19,822 nt of DNA, taken from positions 1 through 19,822 of the forward strand of contig JACCVC010000310.1 in assembly GCA_013698305.1 (NCBI GenBank), given 5' to 3'. The notes under the pieces are model-generated. The model saw only the letters and a program-made list of their open reading frames with translations, ran no database searches and was not told the DNA's origin. This document shows positions 1 to 8,579 of this stretch, piece after piece (within the stretch, counting starts at the first letter, position 1; each line of letters begins with the position of its first letter). This stretch comes from Chloroflexia bacterium. Its GTDB lineage: Bacteria; Chloroflexota; Chloroflexia; Thermomicrobiales; UBA6265. Both the position numbers and the translations under genes were made by a program.

Positions 1-20
1 GTCTTGCTCGATGGCTGGAT

Positions 21-24
<4 letters not shown>
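1..24 (-). CDS. Start of a gene downstream of hsdM, cut by the window edge
   Basis: A GTG at 24-22 overlaps the hsdM TGA stop (23-21) as GTGA, and an open frame (M-N-P-A-I-E-Q-D) runs off the left edge. Four-base overlaps of this kind mark translationally coupled genes. In type I restriction loci the next gene is often hsdS (specificity subunit), sometimes hsdR or an accessory gene. Only eight codons are visible, so the product cannot be identified. Confidence 0.4.
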
Positions 25-1607
<1,583 letters not shown>

Positions 1608-1655
1608 GACATCACCTCGGTGTTTCAAATGATCTCAATCCAGTATGGACAGTTT

Positions 1656-1684
1656 CCCATATGCGGCCCTCTCATGTCTGCCAA
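1656..1684 (-). promoter_or_regulatory. Possible sigma-70-type promoter for hsdM
   Basis: Reading the minus strand, TTGGCA (1684-1679) and TATGGG (1661-1656) are 17 bases apart and lie about 50 bases upstream of the hsdM start. The -35 is a fair match and the -10 a weak one. This is a pattern match only. Confidence 0.25.
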
Positions 1685-1705
1685 CATCCCCCTATACACA
1701 AAACC

Positions 1706-1866
1706 TGGCCGTCTTGGCCGCCTTCTCCTCGCTTCCCGCCAAGGCTGCCAAATAGTCTTGATCGCGGAACCAACCTGGTAGCCTTGAGAACCCCCACTGT
1801 TGCAACGAAATCGACCACGACAACGCTCAAGGCTGCCACTGGCCAGGTTATTCACTTGGCCACCTT
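1706..1866. repeat. Six-copy array of a 10-bp motif, consensus TGGC[A/C]GCCTT
   Basis: Copies on the plus strand: 1706-1715 (TGGCCGTCTT), 1715-1724 (TGGCCGCCTT), 1776-1785 (TGGTAGCCTT) and 1857-1866 (TGGCCACCTT). Copies on the minus strand: 1741-1750 and 1829-1838 (both TGGCAGCCTT read on that strand). Several copies extend to CTTG or TTGAG on the right. All six fall within 161 bases between the divergent hsdM and sigma-factor genes, in a stretch of visibly lower G+C than the flanking genes. This looks like a cluster of binding sites for a regulator, but no protein can be named. The rest of the 1608-2011 gap holds inverted repeats listed separately and no convincing gene. Confidence 0.4.
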
Positions 1867-1900
1867 GATGCTCATCCATCCGCCGATTCGGACGCTTCCG

Positions 1901-1919
1901 GAGAATGGCGTACATTCTC
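1901..1919. promoter_or_regulatory. Inverted repeat GAGAATG-N5-CATTCTC (candidate operator)
   Basis: A perfect 7-bp inverted repeat with a 5-base spacer (GCGTA) lies about 93 bases upstream of the sigma-factor start codon. Arm length and spacing suit a dimeric repressor or activator site. No match to a named operator is claimed. Confidence 0.35.
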
Positions 1920-1949
1920 TACCAGAAACCAGCTTGTCTCCAAAATCAC

Positions 1950-1982
1950 CCGGACACCAAGGTCCGGTTCTACAGGTGAACC
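1950..1982 (+). promoter_or_regulatory. Two overlapping inverted repeats in the sigma-factor leader
   Basis: CCGGAC (1950-1955) pairs with GTCCGG (1962-1967). GGTTC (1966-1970) pairs with GAACC (1978-1982). The two hairpins share the GG at 1966-1967, so they cannot both form fully. They lie 30-60 bases before the sigma ATG and could be a leader structure or protein-binding sites. The stems are short, so chance is possible. Confidence 0.25.
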
Positions 1983-2011
1983 AATCAGCACAATGCCGCA
2001 ACAGGGTAGTG

Positions 2012-2602
2012 ATGATGACCGAGCGCGCGCCGCACCAGCTGCATTCGGACGCGATCACCGACGATCCGCCCATGGACGACGTGGCTCTGCTCGCCGGAGT
2101 CGCGAGCGGTGATTCGCGGGCGTTGCGTCATCTCTACGAACGCCATGCCGGCTGGATCGCCGGTCGGTTGCGCCTGAAGATGCCACCCCACGCGGTCGAG
2201 GATGTGTTGCAGGAGACGTTCCTGGCGGTGTGGCGTGGAGCGGGCCGGTATGGAGGATCGGGCGATGTTGGCGGCTGGATGTGGGGTATCGCCCGGCGGC
2301 AGATGGCGCTCTGGTATCGCAGGCGGGGTCAGGAGCCGGTCGGGATGGTCGAGGAGTGGGTGCCGGACACTCGCGACATATCCCACGAGGTTACGGGCCG
2401 GATCGACCTCGACCGGGCGTTCGATCAGCTTGGAGACACCGGAAACGAGGACCGCCAGCTCGCCGAAGCTTACTTTCTCGAAGATCGTCCGATGCGGGAG
2501 CTTGCCGAGCGGTTTGGCATCCCGACCGGTACCGTCAAGAGCCGATTGTTTCGCATACGTCGCCGCCTGATCGCGGCGCTGGAAAGGGAACCGGGTCAAT
2601 GA
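2012..2602 (+). CDS. ECF-type RNA polymerase sigma factor
   Basis: A 196-aa extracytoplasmic-function sigma factor with only regions 2 and 4. Region 2 spans about residues 23-105 and includes the core-binding helix (AVEDVLQETFLAVWR) and the -10 recognition part (GGWMWGIARRQMALWYRRR). Region 4 spans about 139-192, with the helix-turn-helix MRELAERFGIPTGTVKSRLFR for -35 recognition. I chose ATG 2012 because AGGG lies six bases upstream; ATG 2015 is also possible. The frame extends further upstream, but that part has no sigma-like sequence. The stop overlaps the next gene as ATGA, so the sigma factor is co-translated with the membrane protein that follows. ECF factors often activate their own operon, and that is likely here, though I could not pick out a GGAAC-type promoter. 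Confidence 0.93.
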   Translation: MMTERAPHQLHSDAITDDPPMDDVALLAGVASGDSRALRHLYERHAGWIAGRLRLKMPPHAVEDVLQETFLAVWRGAGRYGGSGDVGGWMWGIARRQMALWYRRRGQEPVGMVEEWVPDTRDISHEVTGRIDLDRAFDQLGDTGNEDRQLAEAYFLEDRPMRELAERFGIPTGTVKSRLFRIRRRLIAALEREPGQ

Positions 2603-3357
2603 ACGATCAATCTACCAACCCCCGACCCGTGACACCTGACATCCCGCCGGACATCGACTTCGGTCACGTCTGGAACCGGGTGACGGGCGACATTTGGGCG
2701 ACGCAGCCGGGCTGGATAGAGCAAACCGCCGCCCGGTTGCTGAAGTCTCCCGCGCTGGCGCGAGCGCTGGTAACGACGCCGTCGCTGGTGTTGGCGTGGC
2801 TGCTGGCGAGCGTGCTCGTGTTCGGTCTCGGCGTGGTGGTGACCAACATGACGGACCAGCCGTGGGTGCCGGTGCTCGCGCCGATCGTGGCGATCGTCGG
2901 CGTGTCGTTCGTCTACGGCGCTGGGGCGGACCCCGCCTGGGAGATCACGCGGACGATGGCGCTGCCGCAACGCATGGTGCTGCTGGTGCGGGTGACGGCG
3001 GTGTTCAGCACCAACGTGGTGATCGCGCTGGCGGCGGCGTTGTTCACGGACGTTGCCGGTTCGATCATCGTGCTGTGGTTGTTGCCGATGGTAGCGCTGT
3101 CGATGATCGCGCTGGCCTTCGCGACCTGGACGCAGTCTCCGATGTTCGGGGCGGCGAGCGGGCTGCTGATCTGGTTCACGGTGGCGTTGCAGAGCCTCGC
3201 CAGGAGCCAGGAAGTGACGACGTTTGTTCACGAAGACGTGATTACCGGTATGGCGCCGCTGTATGTGGTCGCGACGATGATCGCCGGGGTGGTGGTGATG
3301 TTGGGATCGGGCGGCCTGCCCGGTCGGGATCGATGGGAGCCGATGAGATGGTCGTGA
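2599..3357 (+). CDS. Polytopic membrane protein in anti-sigma position, no zinc finger
   Basis: A 252-aa protein with a cytoplasmic-looking N-terminus of about 55 residues (conserved-looking DFGHVWNRVTGDIW) and about six membrane segments. A motif FVYGAGADPAWEI lies after segment two. From memory, actinobacterial operons of the form sigma/zf-HC2 membrane protein/ABC ATPase encode a similar membrane part (YGxGxDPAxE) behind a zinc-binding anti-sigma domain. Here there is no cysteine in the whole protein, so the zinc-dependent fold is absent. It starts inside the sigma stop (ATGA), with AAAGGGA upstream. It may hold the sigma factor at the membrane, or it may simply be an ABC membrane subunit. 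Confidence 0.75.
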   Translation: MNDQSTNPRPVTPDIPPDIDFGHVWNRVTGDIWATQPGWIEQTAARLLKSPALARALVTTPSLVLAWLLASVLVFGLGVVVTNMTDQPWVPVLAPIVAIVGVSFVYGAGADPAWEITRTMALPQRMVLLVRVTAVFSTNVVIALAAALFTDVAGSIIVLWLLPMVALSMIALAFATWTQSPMFGAASGLLIWFTVALQSLARSQEVTTFVHEDVITGMAPLYVVATMIAGVVVMLGSGGLPGRDRWEPMRWS

Positions 3358-4178
3358 TGGACAGGATAAACCTGCAACGAGCGCAACAGCACCGGGGCAT
3401 GATCGAGGTCGGGGTTGACCTGGACGGGATCACGCATTCGTTCGGGCGGCACACGGCGCTGGAGGACGTCTCGCTGCACGTCGGCGCGGGCGTGTTCGGG
3501 TTGCTCGGTCCCAACGGGGCGGGGAAGTCGACGTTGCTGCGGATCATGGCGACGGTGCTCAAGCCGAAGCGCGGCGAGGTGCGGTTGCTCGGCATGAATC
3601 CCAACGATTCGCACGACCTGCGCTCGATCCGGCGCGAGCTCGGGTACCTGCCGCAGCAGTTCGGCTACTATCCTAACTTCTCCGTGTTCGAGTTCATCGA
3701 GTACTTCGCGCTGCTCAAGGAGATGTCGCCCAAGCGGGTGCGGCCCGCCGTCGCCAACGCGATTGAGCGGGTCGGGCTGGAGGATCGGGCCAAGACGAAG
3801 ATGAAGTCGCTGTCCGGCGGGATGCTGCGGCGGGTCGGGATCGCCCAGGCGATCGTCAACGAGCCGGCGCTGCTGCTGCTGGACGAGCCGACGGTCGGGC
3901 TGGACCCTGAGCAGCGGGTGCTCTTCCGGCGGTTGCTGCGGGAGATCGGCGGGCACTCGACCGTATTCGTCAGCACCCACCTGGTCGAGGACGTCGCGGC
4001 GGCCTGCTCCGACGTGCAGATACTCAATGAAGGGCGCGTGGTCTACGCCGGTGACGCCACCGACCTGAAACGGATCGGGGCCGGGGTCAGTGACGACGCC
4101 GCGGCGGGGGATTCCGAGATCGAGCGCGGCTACACGTCGGTGTTGATGACGTCGAGGCAGGGCAGGGAGGCGGGATGA
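3348..4178 (+). CDS. ABC transporter ATP-binding protein
   Basis: A 276-aa ABC ATPase that would power the membrane proteins of this operon from the cytoplasmic face. Walker A is GPNGAGKST (residues 54-62), the Q-loop is near LPQQFG (about 101-106), the signature is LSGGM (145-149), Walker B is LLLLDEP (D169, E170) and the H-loop is H201. The sequence resembles ATPases of ABC-2-type exporters. ATG 3348 is taken as the start (GGGAG 8 bases upstream), giving a 10-base overlap with the preceding gene. ATG 3357 (a TGATG junction) and ATG 3399 are alternatives; the ABC fold begins only after 3399. The C-terminal part after residue 235 is variable. It is the only ATPase in the operon although three or more membrane proteins follow. 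Confidence 0.95.
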   Translation: MVVMDRINLQRAQQHRGMIEVGVDLDGITHSFGRHTALEDVSLHVGAGVFGLLGPNGAGKSTLLRIMATVLKPKRGEVRLLGMNPNDSHDLRSIRRELGYLPQQFGYYPNFSVFEFIEYFALLKEMSPKRVRPAVANAIERVGLEDRAKTKMKSLSGGMLRRVGIAQAIVNEPALLLLDEPTVGLDPEQRVLFRRLLREIGGHSTVFVSTHLVEDVAAACSDVQILNEGRVVYAGDATDLKRIGAGVSDDAAAGDSEIERGYTSVLMTSRQGREAG

Positions 4179-5608
4179 TGGGAAACTCACTGACGACGTC
4201 ATTGGCGCCCGCGGTCACGGAGAGAAAGGAGCGTTCCCCGTTGTCGGCTGGCGATCACCTGGCGGCATTCCTCCGCATGATGCAGATGAACGCACGTCGC
4301 TTGTACGGCATCTGGGTGATGCTGGCAACGATCATCCTGGCGGCGCTCTTCATCTCGCAGACGGCTGTGACCGAGGTCGTGCTCTGGAAGGATTGGTCCT
4401 ACCACGTTGGCCGGATGTTCATCATCGTCGGGCCGATCTACGCGATCTGGTCGGCGATTTTGGCGCAACGGGACAGGGTGCCCAATCGAGCCGAGCTCCT
4501 GGCGTCAACCGCGAACCCGCGTATCCGGCGCGAGTTGGGCGTGGCGGTCGCGTGCGTGCTGATCGCGATATCCTGCTACGGCATCGTCGCGGCGTTGGTG
4601 CTTGGTTTCGCCGCGACGCGGGCGACATGGGGCGGCCCTGACCTCTGGCTGGTCCTCTTCGGCGCGGCGATGACGGGGCTGTTCGCGATGGTTGGCTGGC
4701 TGGTGGGCACCCTGGTCCCGAGCCGGATAACGCCGATCATTTCGGGTCTGGCGACGCTGTTGTACACGACCATCTCCTATACATGGGGACCGGCGACCTC
4801 CGACCTGAGCGCCCTGCAGCCCTATCGGTATGTCGTTGACAGTGGGAGTTCCCAGCAGCTGTTCTACGAGTTCCCCCGGTATCCAGGCGCGCCTCATCCC
4901 GGCGGTGGCTTGTTGCTGGCGACTGGAATGACGGGCGTGCTGATTGCGGCCTATCTGCTCTGGCGAAAATCGCTCGGCGCCGTTGTACCGCTGGCGGTTG
5001 CCGGTGCGCTGCTGGTCCCTGGGTGGATCGTGGCGACAGATGTGGAACATGTCGAGCGGTTGGAAGCCATTCCCAATGTGCCGATGGTCTGCGAGGGCGA
5101 AGTCGTCGAGCTTTGCCTGCATCAGGCATATGAAGCGCAGCTGGACGTTGGAGCTGCGTTCGCAGACGACTTTTACGCGCCGGTTATCGGGCTGACGGGT
5201 GTGCCCCGCGTTGTCACTCAACAGCCTCTGGATGGCGCGGTGCCTGCGGGTGTATTTCCCTTGAATTGGTACTGGACGGGATCGGACATCGAATCGGTGC
5301 TGGCGACATCGATGGGCTACGCGCTGGTTTCCGACCAGCCTGACACGGGCATCGGCACGCTCAACGCAAGCCAGCACGCGATCCTGACCTGGCTGACAGA
5401 GCAGACAGGTGGTGAGTGGCTCATCGGGCCGGTGGCTGAGATCAACTTCTCTGCGTACGATTCCGAGGTCTACCAGCAGTACCAGACCGATGTCGTCGCC
5501 GCCGCTGAACGGTTTTCAATGTTGCCCGCCAGTGAGCAACGCGCGTGGCTGGAGGCGAACTGGGACATGCTTCGAGCCGGTGAGCTGACGCTGGAGGATC
5601 TGCCATGA
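4175..5608 (+). CDS. ABC-2-like permease with extracytoplasmic domain, paralogue A
   Basis: A 477-aa membrane protein with about seven predicted membrane segments in residues 43-288, then a soluble domain of about 190 residues. The loop between segments 2 and 3 has NRAELLASTANPR, and TWGGPD follows segment 3. The soluble part opens with MVCEGEVVELCLHQ (C306, C314, H316), then PVIGLTGVP, and ends WLEANWDMLRAGELTLEDLP. An odd number of segments puts this domain outside if the N-terminus is inside, so the cysteines could form a disulfide. It overlaps the ATPase stop by ATGA; ATG 4178 is the alternative start. It is clearly paralogous to the next two genes. The transport substrate is unknown, and the protein could be an assembly or sensor subunit rather than a pore. 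Confidence 0.8.
   Translation: MMGNSLTTSLAPAVTERKERSPLSAGDHLAAFLRMMQMNARRLYGIWVMLATIILAALFISQTAVTEVVLWKDWSYHVGRMFIIVGPIYAIWSAILAQRDRVPNRAELLASTANPRIRRELGVAVACVLIAISCYGIVAALVLGFAATRATWGGPDLWLVLFGAAMTGLFAMVGWLVGTLVPSRITPIISGLATLLYTTISYTWGPATSDLSALQPYRYVVDSGSSQQLFYEFPRYPGAPHPGGGLLLATGMTGVLIAAYLLWRKSLGAVVPLAVAGALLVPGWIVATDVEHVERLEAIPNVPMVCEGEVVELCLHQAYEAQLDVGAAFADDFYAPVIGLTGVPRVVTQQPLDGAVPAGVFPLNWYWTGSDIESVLATSMGYALVSDQPDTGIGTLNASQHAILTWLTEQTGGEWLIGPVAEINFSAYDSEVYQQYQTDVVAAAERFSMLPASEQRAWLEANWDMLRAGELTLEDLP
5513..5605 (+). repeat. Tail repeat, copy A (31 codons, ends GELTLEDLP)
   Basis: The last 31 sense codons of paralogue A align without gaps to the last 31 of paralogues B (7042-7134) and C (8484-8576). 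It is the most diverged of the three copies at its start and nearly identical from AWLE onward. GGAGG at 5593-5597 within the Leu-Glu-Asp codons is placed as the ribosome-binding site of the next gene, seven bases before its ATG. Confidence 0.7.
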
Positions 5609-7137
5609 GCTGCGCCGTCACACGCCTCTCGACCAATCCGCGTGTGACCCGCGGCAGGCGTACCGCCACATGGCGACCAGGACTGCCGTTTCGACTCTTC
5701 ACCATCGACGTGTGGCGCGTCCATGGGCTGCTGTTTATCGTGATGGCAAGCCTGGTCGCGGTACCGACCATCCGCACGGGCTGGTCACCGGGAGTGGTGT
5801 TCTGGTCGGAGATCACCCATGCTGGTGCAGAGGCTGCATGGATGGTGGCGACGATGGCCGCCGGATTCGGCGCCTGGACCGCTGGGCGAAATCGCCGCAG
5901 TGCTCGATTGGTCGAGTTGACAAACCCCGTGTCAGCTCCCGAATGGGCGCGTGAAGCATCCCTCCTGATAGCGGTGCTCTACTGGTCGATCCTTGCGCAA
6001 CTGCTGATCTTCGGCGGATTGATGCTCTACGGCCTGCGTTTTGCGACGTTCGGAGGTCCGTTCATTGATGTCTGGGCCGCGGCGACGCTCGGCGTTGTTG
6101 TCTGCGCAATCGTCGGATTTCTCGTTGGCCGAATGTGGAGCCATCCGTTTGCGGCGCTCCTCTCCGCGGTCGTCGCATTTGGGGTGCTGATCGTGATCCC
6201 GACATTCGATAGCCGGTCAATGCTGGTATCGCTGGTCGAGCCTGACGCGTGGCGGTACGAGTCTCTCTGGTTTGACGAACGCTGGACGCTGCTCCCCGAG
6301 ATACTGTGGCTGTATGGGGCACTCGTCTTGCTGGCCGTGACGATGTGGTGGGCAAGGTGGTTGCGCCGTGGCATCTCGGCGATCATCACCGCCGCGCTTG
6401 TTGCCCTGGTCATCGTTACGGGCAGTGGAGCCGTGAATGTGCTCGACGCAGGGCGCGCCAACGCGTTTGGCGGTCGTGCCGGTCCGCTCGACCTGCGAAC
6501 CGACGTCGAAATGCAATGCCGAGTGCTGCATGGCTTCGATATCTGCCTGCACCCGGCGTTCGCGTCGCTGCGTGACGATGTGGAAGGCGCCATCGGGCCA
6601 CAGGTGCTCATGTTCAGCGGCCTGGCCGGGATGCCGACAGGCATTCGGCAATCTCCCGGGACGGAGTATGGAATTACATCCGACGCACCTGGAATACCAT
6701 TCTATGATGCCGGCGGGGTAGGGAGTGTCTCCTTCGTGATTGCCGACGCGGTTTTCCCGCACTCTTCGGGCGCCCTGGCGGCGCCGGTGCCAGGGCGGTT
6801 CAGCGCCGCCCAGCTTGTCGTGTTGCACGTCCTCAATCCGGAGAACGCAGATAGCTTTCCCGTTGGCGGAAACGGCCTCACCGAACCGCTGAGACCGTTT
6901 CAATTGGGCCACAGTGAAATGGATGACGAGAGCGCTGTGCTACGGGAGGTTGGCGCGGGATTGGATCCGGTAGAGTGGGAGGGGCCTTCTAAAGAGACTA
7001 TAGAAGTTTTGTATCCGAGGATGCATGAAGCCGCGAACAGGTTTGCGGCGCTGTCGACCGTTGAGAAGCGCGCATGGCTGGAGACACACTGGGACGCGCT
7101 GACAGCGGGTGAGCTGACGCTGGAGGACATGCCGTAA
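5605..7137 (+). CDS. ABC-2-like permease with extracytoplasmic domain, paralogue B
   Basis: A 510-aa protein with the same plan as paralogue A. A basic N-terminus of about 35 residues is followed by about seven membrane segments up to about residue 275 and then the soluble domain. The marker positions are altered: the GGP motif reads TFGGPF, and the cysteine pair reads MQCRVLHGFDICLHPAF, with eight rather than seven residues between the cysteines. The FSGLAGMP segment corresponds to IGLTGVP in A. The C-terminus is WLETHWDALTAGELTLEDMP. It starts in an ATGA overlap with paralogue A, with GGAGG seven bases upstream. It is the most divergent of the three paralogues over the membrane part. Substrate and function are unknown. 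Confidence 0.78.
   Translation: MSCAVTRLSTNPRVTRGRRTATWRPGLPFRLFTIDVWRVHGLLFIVMASLVAVPTIRTGWSPGVVFWSEITHAGAEAAWMVATMAAGFGAWTAGRNRRSARLVELTNPVSAPEWAREASLLIAVLYWSILAQLLIFGGLMLYGLRFATFGGPFIDVWAAATLGVVVCAIVGFLVGRMWSHPFAALLSAVVAFGVLIVIPTFDSRSMLVSLVEPDAWRYESLWFDERWTLLPEILWLYGALVLLAVTMWWARWLRRGISAIITAALVALVIVTGSGAVNVLDAGRANAFGGRAGPLDLRTDVEMQCRVLHGFDICLHPAFASLRDDVEGAIGPQVLMFSGLAGMPTGIRQSPGTEYGITSDAPGIPFYDAGGVGSVSFVIADAVFPHSSGALAAPVPGRFSAAQLVVLHVLNPENADSFPVGGNGLTEPLRPFQLGHSEMDDESAVLREVGAGLDPVEWEGPSKETIEVLYPRMHEAANRFAALSTVEKRAWLETHWDALTAGELTLEDMP
7042..7134 (+). repeat. Tail repeat, copy B (31 codons, ends GELTLEDMP)
   Basis: By eye this 93-base segment differs from copy C (8484-8576) at about 15 positions, while the preceding parts of the two genes look much more diverged. 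That pattern fits local duplication with strong constraint, or gene conversion, at the gene ends. GGAGG at 7122-7126 sits ten bases before the next ATG. Confidence 0.7.
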
Positions 7138-8579
7138 TGTCGGAAGCAATTATGACGTCGCCAACGCTCGAGATCGCGAATCAGGGGCGAGGCGCAGGGA
7201 TCAGGCGGTTCGCGCGCCTGGCGCTGATCGAAGTGAGATTTAGCTACGCCTGGTTGTTCATGCCCATGGTCGTGGTCGCCACGATCTGGTTTTTCGATAC
7301 GTTCATGTTTGTCTCCGGGCGCGACTGGTCGGCAATCTCCAGCAACATCGCGCAGACCTTCCTGCTGGTCGGTCCGGCAGGGGCGCTGTGGTCGGCCTTC
7401 GTCGCGTCGCGCGAGGATCGCAGCGGGTTGAGCGACCTGACCTCGTCGCTGCCGACGAGATCGCTTCCCCGGCACCTGATCGTGATCGGCACGCCCGTGG
7501 TGGGATCGGTGATGGCGTATGCCATTGGGGCAGTCGTAATCACCCTCTGGTATGGCCGCGAGGCAACATGGGGCGGGCCCGATTGGAACCTGATCGGCTT
7601 CGGGGCGCTGGTGGTGCTGACGTGCGCGGCCATCGGCGCGGCGGCTGGTCGGCTGCTTCCACAACGGTTCGCGCCGTTCATTGTCAGCGGATCGTTGTTT
7701 CTCTACTTCGTGATGTCGATTTCCATCGTCGACTTCGGCACGTCATTGCGCGGGTGGGCGCTGCTTTCCTATCCTCGTGACCGGAACAATTTCCTGTCTC
7801 CGCTGATGACCTATCCCCCGGAGGTCGCCGCGGACGAGCCGCCGCTGATCGCGGGGGTGGTAATCGGCCTGGCGGCGCTCTCGCTGGCGCTGGCGGTGTT
7901 GGTCGGAAGTCATGGCCGTTGGAAAACGGCGATTCCGATCATGGTAGTGGCGATGGTCGGATTTGGCGCTGCCATCCCCATGACTACGATCACGGATGAG
8001 GACCGGGCAGTGGCGATGGCGGCGGTTCACGAGGGCCCGGTTCCAGTTGAGAACCCGCCGCTGGTGTGCGCTGGTGAGGTTGTGACGACGTGCCTGCACC
8101 AGGTCGACACCAGGGATCTGGACCCGGCGGCGGCAACGGTGGACGCGTTGGTCGGCCCGATCGCAGGGCTGCCCGGCGTGCCGGAGCGGATCGAGATGCG
8201 AGCAGACGTGCCGAGCGAGCCCGGCATCCTGCGCGGTGGACTGGCTGGATTCAACATGACGCCTGAGCAATTGGCGAATTTTCTCACCGGCGAGATCTTC
8301 TTCGAGGAAGGCGAGTTCGGCGCATTGTCGCCACCCGAGCAGGTGATTCTGGCCTGGCTGATCGCGCCAGTGACAGACATCGAAGAGCTCTGGCTGATCG
8401 CCCCGCCGGAGACGATGTACCGCGAGGTTGCTCCGGCGGTCATCGCTGCTTGGCATGATGAGATTCAGACACACGCTGATCGATTTGCGGCGCTGTCGAC
8501 AGTCGAAAAGCACGCCTGGCTGGAGACGAACTGGGACGCGCTGCGAGCTGGTGAGCTGACGTTGGAAGATTTACCGTGA
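7137..8579 (+). CDS. ABC-2-like permease with extracytoplasmic domain, paralogue C
   Basis: A 480-aa paralogue of the two preceding proteins, with about seven membrane segments to about residue 285. Cytoplasmic-loop sequence LSDLTSSLPTR and motif EATWGGPDWN match paralogue A closely. The soluble domain opens with LVCAGEVVTTCLHQ (C-x7-C-L-H), continues with PIAGLPGVP, and ends WLETNWDALRAGELTLEDLP. Its ATG shares one base with the stop of paralogue B (TAATG). Together with A and B it suggests a hetero-oligomeric membrane complex served by the single ATPase. No catalytic motif such as HExxH was found in the soluble domain. Function is unknown beyond the ABC context. Confidence 0.8.
   Translation: MSEAIMTSPTLEIANQGRGAGIRRFARLALIEVRFSYAWLFMPMVVVATIWFFDTFMFVSGRDWSAISSNIAQTFLLVGPAGALWSAFVASREDRSGLSDLTSSLPTRSLPRHLIVIGTPVVGSVMAYAIGAVVITLWYGREATWGGPDWNLIGFGALVVLTCAAIGAAAGRLLPQRFAPFIVSGSLFLYFVMSISIVDFGTSLRGWALLSYPRDRNNFLSPLMTYPPEVAADEPPLIAGVVIGLAALSLALAVLVGSHGRWKTAIPIMVVAMVGFGAAIPMTTITDEDRAVAMAAVHEGPVPVENPPLVCAGEVVTTCLHQVDTRDLDPAAATVDALVGPIAGLPGVPERIEMRADVPSEPGILRGGLAGFNMTPEQLANFLTGEIFFEEGEFGALSPPEQVILAWLIAPVTDIEELWLIAPPETMYREVAPAVIAAWHDEIQTHADRFAALSTVEKHAWLETNWDALRAGELTLEDLP
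8484..8576 (+). repeat. Tail repeat, copy C (31 codons, ends GELTLEDLP)
   Basis: This is the third copy of the conserved 31-codon tail. The Leu-Glu-Asp codons here read TTGGAAGAT, so the ribosome-binding site for the next gene is the weaker GGAAG (8564-8568), seven bases before a GTG start. The next gene may therefore be made in smaller amounts. Confidence 0.7.

Noticed and set aside
1625..1915. 96-codon minus-strand frame in the hsdM/sigma intergenic region
   Set aside because: No recognisable domain, Arg-rich composition, and it spans the motif array and an inverted repeat; better read as regulatory DNA.
1661..2011. Upstream in-frame extension of the sigma factor
   Set aside because: The extra 117 codons have no sigma-like sequence, and a ribosome-binding site sits right before ATG 2012.
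3228..4202. 324-codon minus-strand frame opposite the ABC ATPase
   Set aside because: Complementary shadow of a gene whose Walker, signature and H-loop motifs are all intact.
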